Source: Lithospermum erythrorhizon (taxonomy: Eukaryota > Streptophyta > Magnoliopsida > Boraginales > Boraginaceae). Taken from it: a stretch of DNA of 64,000 nt. Under the pieces are notes generated by a model. It worked only from the letters and a program-made list of their open reading frames with translations, was not told where the DNA came from and did not search any database. Within the stretch, counting starts at the first letter, position 1, and each line of letters starts with the position of its first letter. Shown here piece by piece: positions 1 to 12,300 of the stretch. The position numbers and the translations under genes are program-made. The DNA is taken from positions 124,001 through 188,000 of the forward strand of contig JADFUC010000083.1 of assembly GCA_019722365.1 (NCBI GenBank). Direction: 5' to 3'.

Positions 1-44
1 ATAAGCGGGAGAAGTGGTGCGTGAGCCAAACTCGCCCCACGAAA

Positions 45-660
45 ATAAGTATTCCTTAGAGGAAGTAGAGGAACTAGAAGTTCAACGGTACATCCATGAA
101 CAAACCCTATGGGAATACTCAAGTGATGGCCATCCAAATGGCATTTTGGACAACTTCCTCAAGCAGCGTCAAGATGACCCAGTGTATAAATACATTCACG
201 AGCATAAGTTGTAGAATGATTGCCCACCTCACAAAGAGGCCCCTGAGTATAAAGATCAACAACACCCTGAGGGGTTGAGACTTCCAAGGAGCCCCAGAGA
301 AGGTATGTCGAGGCAGGGCCACGGCTTCCCCAGCAAACGAGGCCTGAGAAAGGCCACCGTCAGCTGGGAATTGATGGAAGGAAAAATTAATGTCCTACAC
401 TTTTCCCATTACTATCAGTGAAAAGGGACAACAAGACGGGACACTTGATATATGAGCTCGAATCTGAGAGTCACCGTGCATTGAAGCATTCCTTAGACGA
501 ACTAGTAGAGCTAGGGGTCCAAGGCTACGTTTATGGACTAACCTGCGGAATTTTCTACACAGGAGAAAGGAAGACCCAGTAGTGTTACAGATGAGTTTTC
601 AAGTGGCATGGAATTGACCCAGAAGTATGTAAATACGTTCACGGCGGACATTAAGGAATG
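45..660 (+). repeat. Two diverged direct copies of a ~170-bp module
   Basis: The stretch from about 50 to 210 and the stretch from about 488 to 650 share the same order of blocks. Each begins with ATTCCTTAGA followed by a GAA/GTAGAG-rich segment, then a 'TAC(A/G)T..ATG(A)AC' segment. Each ends with GTA(T)AAATAC(A/G)TTCACG. Identity is patchy but collinear. The first copy encodes an acidic peptide that could be a fragment of a retrotransposon gag-like spacer, but no zinc knuckle is visible. Function is unknown. Confidence 0.4.
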
Positions 661-831
661 AATCAGAGCCTAAAAATACTAGCATGTAAATTGACAACAC
701 CTATCTTCATGAAAGCATTTGATGAGTTGAGACAGCTTCGACAAGAGACTATCAAAATAAGGGTGGGATGCGGCGTGCGGTCGAGCGCCTCCAGGAGTTG
801 AATATCCCTAAATAAACTCAAGTATCCTCCA

Positions 832-1095
832 CGACACGGATAAAGCGCCTATGCTCCTTGATCACGAGGCTTAAACTATCGACCTCTCACGAGCATAAGG
901 ATAAAGCTGCTACGCGCTTCCTCGGCCTTGAGGATAAGCGGCCATGGCGGCTCGCTTGATACGAGCCCAGACTATCGACCCGGCTCTTGAGCAAGTATAA
1001 ACATTCACCTCTTGACACGAGGATCTGTTCAGCGCCTCAGTGCGAGGATAAAGCGCCCAACCACTCACCGATACGAGGATAAAGTGTCGAACCCC
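832..1095 (+). repeat. Short interspersed motif (C)GAGGATAAAGCGCC
   Basis: Variants of CGAGGATAAAGCGCC occur near 836, 897, 931, 1044 and 1073 at irregular spacing. They are mixed with a second recurring phrase, 'actatcgacc', at about 877 and 971. The pattern looks like a degenerate tandem array inside the decayed retroelement rather than a coding repeat, because every frame is interrupted. Confidence 0.4.
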
Positions 1096-4000
1096 CTGAA
1101 CTACGTTTGGCTTGATCCCAGGGGCGACCCTTGGGGTATGTAGACACATGATACATATCGGCGTAGCCATGACCTAAAACAACTTTCATGTTGTTCCACA
1201 AAGTGCAAATAAAGGATAGCCAAAAATCACGACAAAAAGGGTATAAATGATAAGATAATTGCGAAAGAAAAATGCACTAAGTGGAACAAAACAACAAAGC
1301 AGAGAGAAATCAAACGTGCGAGAACATGAAGGAAAGAAGGAAAATAAAAGACTAAGTGTAAAAATTAAAGCTAGAATAGTCCTCTGAGGCTAATCTAACG
1401 GCTTAAGTCTGCTTGAGGCGTCCACGGCCGAGCTGAATTTGCTTTCTCTTGGAGCCACTTACAGATATCGATATGACCGGAGGTATCGATTGTCTGGTCA
1501 AGGCTGGGGAAATGATGATAGACTTGTGCTCTTGAACTTTGGACACGCGAGGTCTCCCAATGCAGATTCTCGAGTTAAAACTATCTCCTACTACAGCTTC
1601 TCTGTCGTTTGGACCTGTGCTTGCTTGAGCACGTTTCAAAGGGACCATAAGAGAAAGCTTACGAGAAGGAGTCTTAGAGGCATCAGTCAGCTGCTATTGA
1701 AGCTACAATCATCTCCCTCGCCTCTTGAAAAAACCCAATAACTTGCCTCGGAGGCCAGCAACATTGCCAAACCTATCTTAGAAAGGACACCAAAAGTCTC
1801 CATGGCACTTTCTTCCTCTTTCAATACCATCTCGGGAGATTTCCGCGAAGACCATCATATACAAGCCTAGAGAGGAAGCCTGATGCGGAGAATCGCGCTT
1901 TGCTCCTTGTGCTGTCGAGAAAGAAGGGGCCCCGGTAGTGAGACTCCATGGCTTTCGATGGCAAGGCACTCGGGAGATTCCCCGGTATCGACAAGCAATG
2001 CTTGGGACTATTGACAAAAGAAAGAGAGACTTCCACGACACGGAAGGAAAAAAGGGACAAGTTAGTCTGAGAACACTAAAGGAAAGACTAATTCTATAAG
2101 ACCTGAGGAGAAAAGGATGCACGAGCTCTTTATGGCGTTGTCGAGTCGCGAGAAGAGGTGGCTAGTAGGGGACTTGAATGGAAGGCCTACCCTAGATCCA
2201 CGAGAGATGAAGAAGTGTCCTTCGAGCACCCTATCATCAGTCCACTATCTTCCGCAATCACTGGCCAGACCAGGCAGCTTTCTTGGAAGGACCCAGGAGA
2301 CGGCCCAGAAGCAGGCGAAGGTCGAGCGGCGGAAGGCAGATCCACTTTCGTGCTTCACCCAGTAGAAGGGGGCGCCCAGGCTCACTCAGCAGAGCCTTAT
2401 AGCTAAGAGGGGAGTATGAGGAGGAGGTGTTGCCGGGGAAAGTGGCTTATCTAGCAGGGATTTAAGGCCAATTCCCACTTATGACAAACTTTCAAGACCA
2501 AGTAGGCGAGATCCTAGACCGCCTACTGCAGTGTTACCGATAGAGCCGGGGAATAATGGGTACTCTGGCCCACTGGAGAAGCGGTAGGGATTATAAGGCT
2601 CGCTATAGACTCGAACTTTATCCTATGGCCAGCTACACTTGATATGAGTTGACAAAGAGAACTTGATTAGGTGGCGGCCAAGACTTCATGGTCATCATAG
2701 AAGAAGAGGCACTCTCGATTAGGGCGGTAGCTTTCAGTCACTGAACATGAAGCATAAAGATAGTGCGTGCATCATTTGGGAAGCATAAAACTTGCCGTAC
2801 CACTACCGGCGAATTTTCGCGCATTTGAGGGCCATCCGGTCTATTGGTGGAAATATGCTGAGCATGCAAATAAGATCCCATCCAACCAAAAAGATAATGA
2901 GCAGGGAAACACTCTGGGGCAATAGAAGGGTTGTCGGAAAGAGATACTCGAGGCAGGACTCGCAAACTAAGAGCAGGGCCCGAGGAGGTACGGGCCAACC
3001 ATGCCCAACCATTAGCCGTAAGCGGCATGAATCTACCGGCGAATAAAACCCCGGAGGCTCGACAAAGCGAAACAAAGCACACATAACCAACAAGAGAGGA
3101 AGCTGACCTGATAAACTTCCTCCTCGAGCAGGCTTGACTGCTTGGATGTGCTCAGGTCGGTACACCATGACCCGTATAAGACCGAATAGAATGGTTCCAA
3201 AAAACTAATCCAAGCGAGGAAATTTGAGACTTCTTCCGTCGGGGAGATTGAGCGACTAAATAGTAATAGCAAGTATGAACTGCTTGAGACGGGCCAGAAA
3301 CTTAACCACTAAGAGGCTGAGATGGCTCGGTTGTGGGGACAACCTCATCAAACAAGCGACCAGTCAATGAGAACCTCAAAATCAACAAATCACGGGGATA
3401 ATAACAATATTGGTAGAAGTTGTCAATGTTCACGAGGGCGCCCCGGTGATTCATATGAACGATCATAAGCGCAGGGAAGCCTACATTTGCGCCGGTCGGA
3501 AGAGGCGTCGACAAGCATAGCCCATGACGGTAGTACATCTTGATCCATTCAATAACCGGGGATATAGTAAAGTACTGCCATGGACCTCAGCGGTTCCGCC
3601 AGCGTGGTAGGAAGATATCATGCTACCTAGAAAGTGAAAGTCCTTGGGGGGAATTGGGAAGACTATCGACATGATTCTTTGGGGTCTTAGAACTATCTTG
3701 GCTAAAGAGGATCCAGCTACTTGATTTCTTTACGAGTCTAAGGAATGAGGTATAAGACATAGTAGCCTGACTTATCTGTACAAAGGGAGTATATAGGATG
3801 CTAGAGTGGTCACCTTATCTTCCTCCGGACCCACTATACGTAGAGTAGAAAACTCTACACCTGAAGTAGTCTCAAAAGTAACCATGGCTGCCAAACAAAG
3901 AAATAAGACAAAAGCCAAAAGATAGTAAGCAGCAAGTCCAACACCAAAAGCATAAAAGCAAAAGCAAATCAAATCAAAAGGACAAGAAAAGTATGATGCA

Positions 4001-4392
4001 TACTATTCTTCAGGAAGGAATGAGCACGGACTCAAGGATCATGTCATCCAAAAGGGAAGCGTCTAACCTCCTTGACAAGCAGCATCGACATCAAAACATA
4101 GTAAAGAGTAGAGGAGATGGGCGTCCATCTTCATCGCCATTACTCATACTATCCTGACAAAAGCAAGAAGATGCATAAAGTCAAAGCCAACTCTAAGGAA
4201 GAGGGTTGGAAAAAGCAAGAAGAGGCGTCCTTACTTAGCGTCCCTGAGACCGGGGATGCTCTTGAGACAAGGACTAAAAAGTATAAATAGAATGATTCAT
4301 GAGCATGTGGTCAATAGAAAGGAAGAGGATGTCCTCAAGCTAACTAAATACCATCAATACTCGAGGTTATTCGGAACCAATGTATGCCTAAA

Positions 4393-4396
<4 letters not shown>

Positions 4397-4455
<59 letters not shown>
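4397..4455. repeat. (AT)n microsatellite
   Basis: About 29 uninterrupted AT dinucleotides, followed after a single C by a shorter impure TA-rich run. The short open frame across it encodes an Ile-Tyr run and is an artefact. Confidence 0.98.
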
Positions 4456-4456
<1 letters not shown>

Positions 4457-4634
4457 TATATATATCTTCATATATATCATTTTTCGATATCTACAAATTT
4501 CTTTAAGTAGCCCTATTCGATTATATATGTATTACTTTTATTATTAGTAACATTTTTTAAATATCTTTAAGGTAACGATTATATATCTACTACTTTATGT
4601 AAAATGTTTGTTCATTATTAAATAACAACTTTGC

Positions 4635-4709
<75 letters not shown>
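4635..4709. repeat. (TAT)n microsatellite, about 25 units
   Basis: An uninterrupted trinucleotide run of 75 bases, followed after one C by two more units. Perfect runs of this length are usually young and polymorphic in plants. Confidence 0.98.
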
Positions 4710-4710
4710 C

Positions 4711-6019
4711 ATTATTATGAAAACTAGAAGAAACATTTTATCATATATGAATAAATAACGAGAAAATATATTGATAAAATTATAATTAACTTATTCAAAT
4801 AATCCAATAAGATATAATTCATAGTATGTCAAACACATTATTGAAAATTCAAATAACCAAAGTTGTTGTCTATTGCAAATATAAAAAATAGCTCCCATAA
4901 TTGCTAAACTAAGCGAGTTGTAATATCTTCAATTACGTCCATAAATGATAATGTATGACGATAGCGTGTTCTTTATTTTTACATATATCTTCATATACAA
5001 ATCAAATTGCAATCTCTAGCAATTGACCTTTTAATTTAAGTCTCCATTATAACATCATCATCTTTGTCCAATGTAGGGAACTAATAGAGAAAACTTGAAG
5101 CTATCTGACAAAAGCTTTGCGAATAAACTGATACAAAAGCTAAATACAGTTACGAGAAATGATTACAAATAAAGCGGCGACACACAATTACAAGCGAAAT
5201 AAGCAGGATGAGTGGTTTACAGTACTTCCTTAAAGCATTCGACCTCTTCGCGATTGCTAGGGCGGCCGAGGCGTATACTTCCAGGATAAAACCACCTGTG
5301 ATAGAACTGCATTAGCCGCATGAACCGATCGACGAACCCCTTTTCTGAGCTTGAGTATCACGCGAACAAAAACCAATGGAAAAGAGATGGGAGCTCTACC
5401 GGTTGTGAAGCGTGTGTTTGCTTTTGATTTCCTTGTGTGTTGTTGTGGGCGGTAGTTATTAGAGAGTATGAAATTTTGTTAAATCAAAGCGTCTTACTGC
5501 GTTAAGGTGCCTTACTTGCCATGACTAAATAAACGTATGTAACTACCATTTGATTTGAATGCCAAATCAAATTCTGATTTCAAGTTTGAAATGTGCAAAA
5601 CCGAACTCGACCGGAAGCAAAAGTTGGCTTCGCCACGACCCCCCTGCAGGCGCATTCCTTGTCGCGAGTGTATGCTACAGCTTCACAATTTCCTAGCTTC
5701 ATTTTGCCCCGGATTTTGTGGGGCGTGCGTGAGATTTGCATAAATAGTCAATCACATTACTAAGGCTACTTATAAAGTGTAATACATTTCTTTCATATTT
5801 CACAAACTCCAGTATTAATTACAACCATTTTAAATTTTATGGTTTGATCCCGTCTTTAGCATGGCTTCATTTATTTTAAATAAGAGCCAAATTTTGGATT
5901 CTAGCGCTCTAATGTTACTCTTTATATCCAATAATCCCAACCTATATGGATTAAATAATGAAATTCGGAGTTGATATATAATAAAACATCGATGCATGCG
6001 ATGAAGTGGACAAATTTTA
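4711..6019. other. Non-genic stretch, partly LTR-like
   Basis: 4,711-5,090 is AT-rich with nothing recognisable. About 5,100-5,800 is again GC-richer, resembling the block at 1-4.4 kb, with short blocks suggestive of an LTR edge, but no terminal repeats could be matched. The 62-codon frame near 5,555 has no family resemblance and is not called. Confidence 0.4.
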
Positions 6020-6895
6020 TAATGAAAAGCTAATCTTGCTTCGTTCCAAAGGTAATATGTAGGAAAAGCGAAGAGATAATTCACTATGCTTCCCTCGAAC
6101 ATTTGGGGGGCATTTACACATACGAACCCATAGTCTTCTAGCAATAGTTGCCTTTCCTCGAAAGACAATTCCTCGATACATTTGAAAATTTAAAGCATCA
6201 TTAAATATAATGATGAGGCATACTTGTGAAGCGAAGACTTACGGAAAAACATAACCCGAGAGAATATAAGAAAGGATAGAAGTTGTACCTCCTCTCCTTT
6301 TTTTAATATGTTCAGGCGATTATATTCTTTTCGTCCTATCTGATGAACCAAAAATATAAGATTCGGTATGCTTACGAAAATATGGTACAAAGTTGGTGAA
6401 AGCAAGCAGGAAATTGAATATACTATAAGCTGAGCAACACGATTATGCTACACACAAAAGACAAGCAGAGAAGCATCTTCGAGATTGATAATAGTGCTTG
6501 TGTAACAAATATTAAGCAGAACACCATAAATGCAAGTTTTAAAGCAAAGAATGATGATTTTAATATGATATACTTCTTTCAATGACTTGAATGCTTTGGC
6601 ATTCGGCCTGCAAGAGTGGTTCATACCTTTACATAAATTTCCATGTGTTGAATTAGACTGACCTTGGCTTAGCAATTGAATAGTCATCATAAAGGCATCA
6701 GAGAATGGGCCTTGTCAATTTCTCTGCTACTTTCTACAACATCATGATGGAAGAAAGATAAGTGTGATACCTGGTCATATTTGTTGGTAGAGGTCAGTAA
6801 TATTCGAAAAAGGAGCTTTAATAACCTTGTCATTCTGAGGAAGGTCATCAATGTAAAGAATGTAGTCTCCCAAGGGAGACTGTACAACCAGATCA
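6020..6895 (-). pseudogene. ATXR2-like SET-domain histone methyltransferase fragment
   Basis: Three blocks on the minus strand match, in order, the SET domain of the plant ATXR2 family (histone lysine methyltransferases acting in the nucleus). About 6,790-6,895 reads SPLGDYILYIDDLPQNDK. About 6,580-6,690 contains GMNHSCRPNAKAFK, which carries the NHSCxPN signature of SET domains. About 6,100-6,180 reads CIEELSFEERQLLLEDYGF, matching the segment following the SET core. The blocks are separated by stretches like introns, or by frame breaks with stops. Upstream MYND/N-terminal and downstream C-terminal parts are not visible, and the catalytic tyrosine region is not continuous. This is a truncated, decayed copy. 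The assignment to ATXR2 rather than another SET/MYND protein rests on the NAKAFK and EERQxLLxDYGF matches from family knowledge. Confidence 0.7.
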
Positions 6896-8894
6896 CTTCG
6901 ATGAAGGAAACATGAGAGTTAATGAGCGGAATGTAAACAATAAAAACAAAACTGCAGAAGTAAACCTGAACTATACATAATTAAAGGAGGTTTGGACATT
7001 GAAGATTCTGATTCATTAAAACTTTGTTCGTGTGGTTAATTAATAATCAAAAACTCTGAAGAATTATACTTGAATTTTGATATATTTTAACTTCTTTTTA
7101 GTACGTTTTAGGTAATATATGCTTATTTTACCGATAAAAAAAATCGTTAATGTCGATTATAAGTATATTTTAACTTTTAAATAATGCATGCCAAACTTTG
7201 TTTTAGCAATTTTTAGTGCATTTTAATTAAGTGAAGAAAATGATTTTGAATACCCAGCTTTTTTTGAATTTTTCACTTTATGCAGATTTTAGAATGAATT
7301 ACATTTTAATATCTACTTAGATTTTGCATTTGAAATTTCATACTATAAATATTAATGAATATTAATTAATCGTATCGTTAATGAGCTTAGTGTAGTTACC
7401 GATTTGGACAATGCCAAAATTTCATAATAGAACTTAAATTCAAAATTTCTAATTTTCTGTGAGAATGTCGATTAACAATAGGTATACTAGAAATACTATC
7501 TTGAATTATTTCACAAAATTCATATTTATTTCCATTTGTATTTTGTTTTTTACCATTTAACTTCCAAAAATAATAAATACAAATTGTCTTAAAAATCAAA
7601 ACGATTTTCTTGCGTCAACTTCAAATATCATAAATTGCTTATAAACCAAAAATCATCATATTTAAAATACGTTTACTATTTATTTCACTTTTTCCTTTCA
7701 AAAGTCAACTGAATCTAAAAATGGTCAACTAAAGCACAAATTTTGTATTATCTCTTGAAATAACTTAAATCAAAGGTGTTATAACATCATGTTATATCCT
7801 AGATTATATTCACATGTGAAAGATTCAACTCAAACTCGTGGTCAACTATATAAAAAAAAAGTCAACAAAAACTCTCTACTACACAAAAAGAAACGATTTC
7901 AAGCTTTAAAAACTCAAATATGTAGATGGGGAAGGACCTAGACAAATTTTAAGCTCAAAATCTCAAGAATTGAAGAAAAATCTAAAAAAATGGAGGGGGG
8001 CAGCTTGGTGTTTGGTGAAGAAGATGATGTTTTTGGTTGGTAGGGACTATTTATAATGTGGTATTAGGCCCCGTTTGGTATGCGGTTTAATTTCTTCACT
8101 TCGTTTAATTAAATTTAATAGCGAGCATAAATATACTCTTATTCTTGTAACAAAATCTTCTGCTACGGTTTTTATCTTTCGTGCCGGTTTAATTCACAGC
8201 GACTTCGAGCATGTATTTTTATTCTGCGGCAATTTATACTATCACCCAACCGATATTTTTCTTATTTGACACATGTAAATTTTGAAAATTAACTACCATG
8301 TATTATTTCGATCGAACACTTAGAATAATATTAAAATATCTCTTTTATCTTGACGGGTTATTTCATTGCGGCTAATCAAGCAACACAATTCATTTTTGCG
8401 ATTGACTAATCAATATATTTAACAAAAAAAAAGATGAAAAGTTGATAAATACCTTAAATTGTCAAACAAAAAAGTAGATGAAGGGTTAAATTGCATAGAT
8501 AGAGATGAATAAGGGTTTAGAGACGTGTGGTTATGTGATAGAAAAATATCGGCAAGAAATTGAGATGAGTGGCTTTGTGATGAAAGCGTGTTCAGCAAAA
8601 TTAATTGAGTTGTTATTCCATAGAAATTGACCAAAAGGATAGTAAATTATATTTTTAATCGATAGTTGTAGTTGTAGTATTTGAGCTCGGGGGTCTTGGT
8701 CAATTTTGATTATATTGTTAATGTTTTAAGTGTGTATATATATATAAAAGTGTTAGGTGGGGGAAATTCAAAATAATATTTGCTAGAGGGGCTTGAACCC
8801 ATCAATTTTGCAAATGGAAGGACTTTTCTCCCCGAACAAGCTATTTACTTGTAGATATACATTATATAAATTAATCGTAACAATTTTAATTTGT
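6896..8894. other. AT-rich non-genic stretch
   Basis: No gene was recognised. It contains a dispersed-repeat arm (7,030-7,410, listed separately). At 8,067 a terminus-like GGCCCCGTTTGGTATGCGG follows TTA, as in PIF/Harbinger MITEs, but no matching inverted end was found. A tandem-poor, T/A-rich remainder fills the rest. Confidence 0.4.
7030..7410 (+). repeat. Single arm of a dispersed inverted-repeat element (copy of the 60.0-60.4 kb arm)
   Basis: This segment is collinear with 60,030-60,375. Shared phrases include the AATTAATAATYAAAAA start, GATATATTTT, TTTTAGGTAATAT, ATCRTTAATGTC(G/A)ATTAT, TTTGAATTTTTCACTT and the outer GTTAATGAGC end. Here the opposing arm is missing, so it is a half-element or deletion derivative. 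Confidence 0.6.
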
Positions 8895-9362
8895 TCGTTA
8901 AAGTGATACCCTAACATTAAATTAGTTTTAATATATATATTTTTTATTTTTTATATTTTTAATGTGTTACAATAATAATATTGTAACTCAAAAAAAGTGA
9001 TAACTTAATGTTACATATTTTCTAAGTGTTACATTAAGTGTTACATAAGTATGTATGCATAAAAGTGATACCTTAAAAATGTTCTACACCATTATGCTTA
9101 AGTGTTCGTTGGTAATCATCACTACAGCCTTAACACAAAAAAAGTGACTACCTTAAATTTTACCTATTTTTAAGAATGTTACACAAGGTGATACCAAAGT
9201 TGTAACACAAAAAAAAGGGATACCTTAAATATTTTATTTTTAAAGTATTCGTCAAGTGTTACATAATAAAAAGTGTTCCATAGTTATTATCCCTATGCAC
9301 TCGCCAATTTCAATTATTAAAGTGTTACATGCGAGGTGTACACAAGCCATTTTCTACTAGTG
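8895..9362 (+). mobile_element. Terminal part of a CACTA-like transposon with subterminal repeats
   Basis: The segment ends at 9,362 with TTTTCTACTAGTG, the reverse complement of CACTAGTAGAAAA, which fits the CACTA-superfamily terminal inverted repeat. Before it lie repeated subterminal motifs. AGTGATACCTTAA-type units occur near 8,905, 8,998, 9,065, 9,147, 9,193 and 9,220, and AAGTGTTACAT units near 9,028, 9,041, 9,258 and 9,321. Arrays of short subterminal repeats are typical of CACTA elements. No matching left terminus was found, so the element is probably truncated or the left end has decayed, and the 3-bp target duplication cannot be tested. It directly abuts LINE coding sequence. Confidence 0.6.
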
Positions 9363-12300
9363 AATTTGGTGGATCACGGGCTAAGATAGAAAAAGGGAAG
9401 CGGCGTTTCGTATTTGATAGTCAATTGACAGGCAAAAAGGGATGCGAGGAAGTTATTCGAAGTGCTTGGGCTAAGGAGGCACACGGCTCTAGATGGTATT
9501 GAGTGCAAAAAAAAAATTAAAAATGTGAGAATGGCATTGATTGAATGGTGTAGAAGGCATAAGTTCAACTCTAGAGTTCGAGTTGAGGATATCCAGGAGA
9601 AATAAAGGTAGCCTATGAAAATGATCATTTTGAGAGGGAGCTAGTCAATTCTCTAAAGAGGGAGTTGGATGAAGCTTGGATGGAAGAGGAAAAATATTGG
9701 TGTCAAAGAGCTAAATATAATCACCTCAAGAGGTGGGAATAGGAATAAAGTTTTCCATGAGATGGTGATGGTTCGAAGAAGGAGGAATCTTTTACTAGGC
9801 TTGAATGATTCAGATGGGATTTGGCACGAGGGAGGCGAAGCGGTTGAGCAGATTGCCCTGGATTAGTTTGAGGGGATTTTCAAAGCTAATGATGTTTGTA
9901 GGCTAGAAATAATCAATTCGTTGGTGGATCAGAGTGTTACTAATGAAATGAACCGCCAATTAACCAAGGTCATCACTAAGGAGGAAGTGAAGCGTGCAGT
10001 CTTTGACATGCCGGTTGACAAATCTCTTGGTCCCGATGGTATGAAGGTACATTTTTTCAGTCTTTCTATCATTTTTTTTTTGATATCACTGATGTTGTTG
10101 ATAGTTTTTTCTTTAGTGGTAAAATTCTTAAAGCTATTAATCATACTCATGTTTTCTCTATTCTGAAAACTCTATCTCCTATGAATATGTCTGCGGTCGT
10201 CCAATTAGTTTATGCAATATAGTGGCTAAAATTGTTTGGAAGGTGTTAACTAATAGGTTGAGACCTGTTGTTATGTCTATAATTTCCCGAGAAATAGAGT
10301 GTGCTTTTGCGGGTCATATTGTTCGATAATATTCTTATGGGCCTGAAGTTCTTCACTATATGAACCATTCCAAGAATATTAAGAATAATGAAATATCTAT
10401 CTAACTTGATATGAGTAAGGCCTATGATAGAGTGGAGTGGTTGTTTCTAAAGGCTATTATGCTAAAGTTGGGTTTTTGTCGACTTTTTGTGGATTGGGTG
10501 ATGTGTTTAGTTTCTTTTGTTTCCTATAGTTTCCTAATTAATGGTGCTCCTAGGGGTTCCTTGAGGCCGTCGAGGATCATTCCCAAGGAGACCCTTTGTG
10601 TATATCTATTTCTTAATAACTTTGTGTAGAGGGGTTGACATGTTTGTTAAGTGATCTTTGAGGAAGGAAGGCAGCGATGGGTATTAACGTTAATTAGAGA
10701 GTCAGTATCGATCACATCTGTGTGCGGATGATCACGATGATCTTGATTAAATTTGGCGGGGCGGGCCCCGTGAAGTAGGAGAATATGTGGACTATGAGTT
10801 ATTAATGCAGACTGAGATGGTAAACATTAGGAAGTGTTGACTAGTTTCGCCTAGAAGCTGAGGAATATAAGAGCGAGGAGATAGTGGCGGTTCTTCGAGA
10901 TCACCGAGAGGAGGTGGTGACCAAAGGGAAGTATTGGGCCTTCACTTCTAAATTGGAAGATAAAAAAAAAAAAAGGTCTTCGATTATATAGCAAATAGAG
11001 TGGAGGGAAGGTGGAGTGGAAGGGAAGTTGATATCTGAAGTTGGAAAAGTTCTCATCAGTGATCACGTCGGCTATTCCAATTTAATATTTATGAACTTCT
11101 TCAAATTATGAAAATGAGGTATCATTATTAACATGAGCGAGGGGTGATGGCAAGGTTCTTTTTTTGGAAGGACTTGGATGGGAAAAGAGTTGACTGGAAG
11201 GATTGGGACACTCTGTATTTGGAGAAGAATTAAAATTTGGGCTTGAGGATCTCGAATGTATGAACTTAGCACTGGCAAAGTAGGAATGGAGGATCATCAC
11301 ACGACAGGCTTCTCTTTTGTTCAAAGTGCTCAAAGGAAGGTATTTTAAACGGACTTTTTTTTAAAATGCGAAGATTGGATCTAATCCATCGTTTGGTTGG
11401 AGGAGTCTTCTTGAGGGCTGCAAAGTTCTTACTAGAGAGTAGATGGAAGTGAATTTGATGGTAACAGTATAGACGTTTGGAAGGACCCGTGGGTGTCTCA
11501 GCCGATTTCCATGTTGTAAGGGAGGCAGGATGGACCAAAGTGGGTGAAGCCCCAACTCATTCGGGGCAGGTGGGACGAATAGATGGTAAAAGGAGGTTAT
11601 GGGGAGGATTCGACTATTGACATTCTTACAACACCTTTGAGTCGATTAATACTGGAGATAATTTAGTATGGCATCACACGAGAATGGGGAATTATATTTC
11701 TTCATCGGACTACCGTTGTACTCGAGATGAAGAAGAGAAAGAATATGGGTGACTTTAAATTGGTAGAGCTGAGGGAGGAGGAGGAAGTAGGGGTGTTCCT
11801 CAGGACACTAATTGGCTTAAAAAGATATGGAATATTAAAGAAGTGCCTCCACGGGTGAAGTCTTTTCTATGTAAATGTCTACATAACATTCTACCAACAA
11901 GGGATTGCTTATACCGAAGGGCATTTTGGTTGAAATGAATTTGTGTGTTCTGTAACAATGCTGCTGAAAATATCTTACATATCTTGGTTACTTGTCCTAT
12001 CTCTAGCAGGTTATGGTTTGCTTCACCTTGGAGTATCAACACAACCGACCAAACATGGAGTTCTTTCAAAGAATGGTGGATTGAGAGTTAGGAATACGGA
12101 TGGAAGACCATGGGAGACAAGATGTTCTGCCAATGATAACAATACCTTATGGTATTTATGGAAAAGAAGAAACAGTATCATTTCGTAGGGCATGCAGTGT
12201 TGGAAAAATATATGAATAACTTGAATAGAAGAATTTTAATAAAAAATATATTTACATAAGATCGATTAAACTGCTTAAACTATGAACTAAATAAAATGGA

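Larger units (their letters stand above)
1..4395. mobile_element. Decayed GC-rich repeat block, probable LTR-retrotransposon remains
   Basis: This block is clearly richer in G+C than the AT-rich DNA to its right, and it has no reading frame longer than about 120 codons in any frame. Around 3,630-3,670 (+) a short translation (GGNWEDYR) resembles the GPNWEGPY motif near the end of Ty3/gypsy integrases, but frames break within a few codons. The block also holds two diverged copies of a ~170-bp module (45-660) and a short repeated motif (832-1,095), described separately. No LTR pair, primer-binding site or target duplication could be fixed. A heavily mutated Ty3/gypsy element or its non-coding derivative is the most likely reading. 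The superfamily is an inference from composition and one weak motif. Confidence 0.35.

Noticed and set aside
1403..3672. Several 80-120 codon ORFs on both strands in the GC-rich block
   Set aside because: They overlap one another in many frames, have no domain motifs, and are expected in GC-rich decayed repeat DNA.
8067..8700. PIF/Harbinger-like terminus GGCCCCGTTTGGTATGCGG after TTA
   Set aside because: No inverted partner with a matching TTA was found within 700 bp, so a complete element cannot be supported.
11072..11555. Overlapping minus-strand ORFs of 64-90 codons
   Set aside because: They are antisense to the LINE coding region and carry no recognisable motif.
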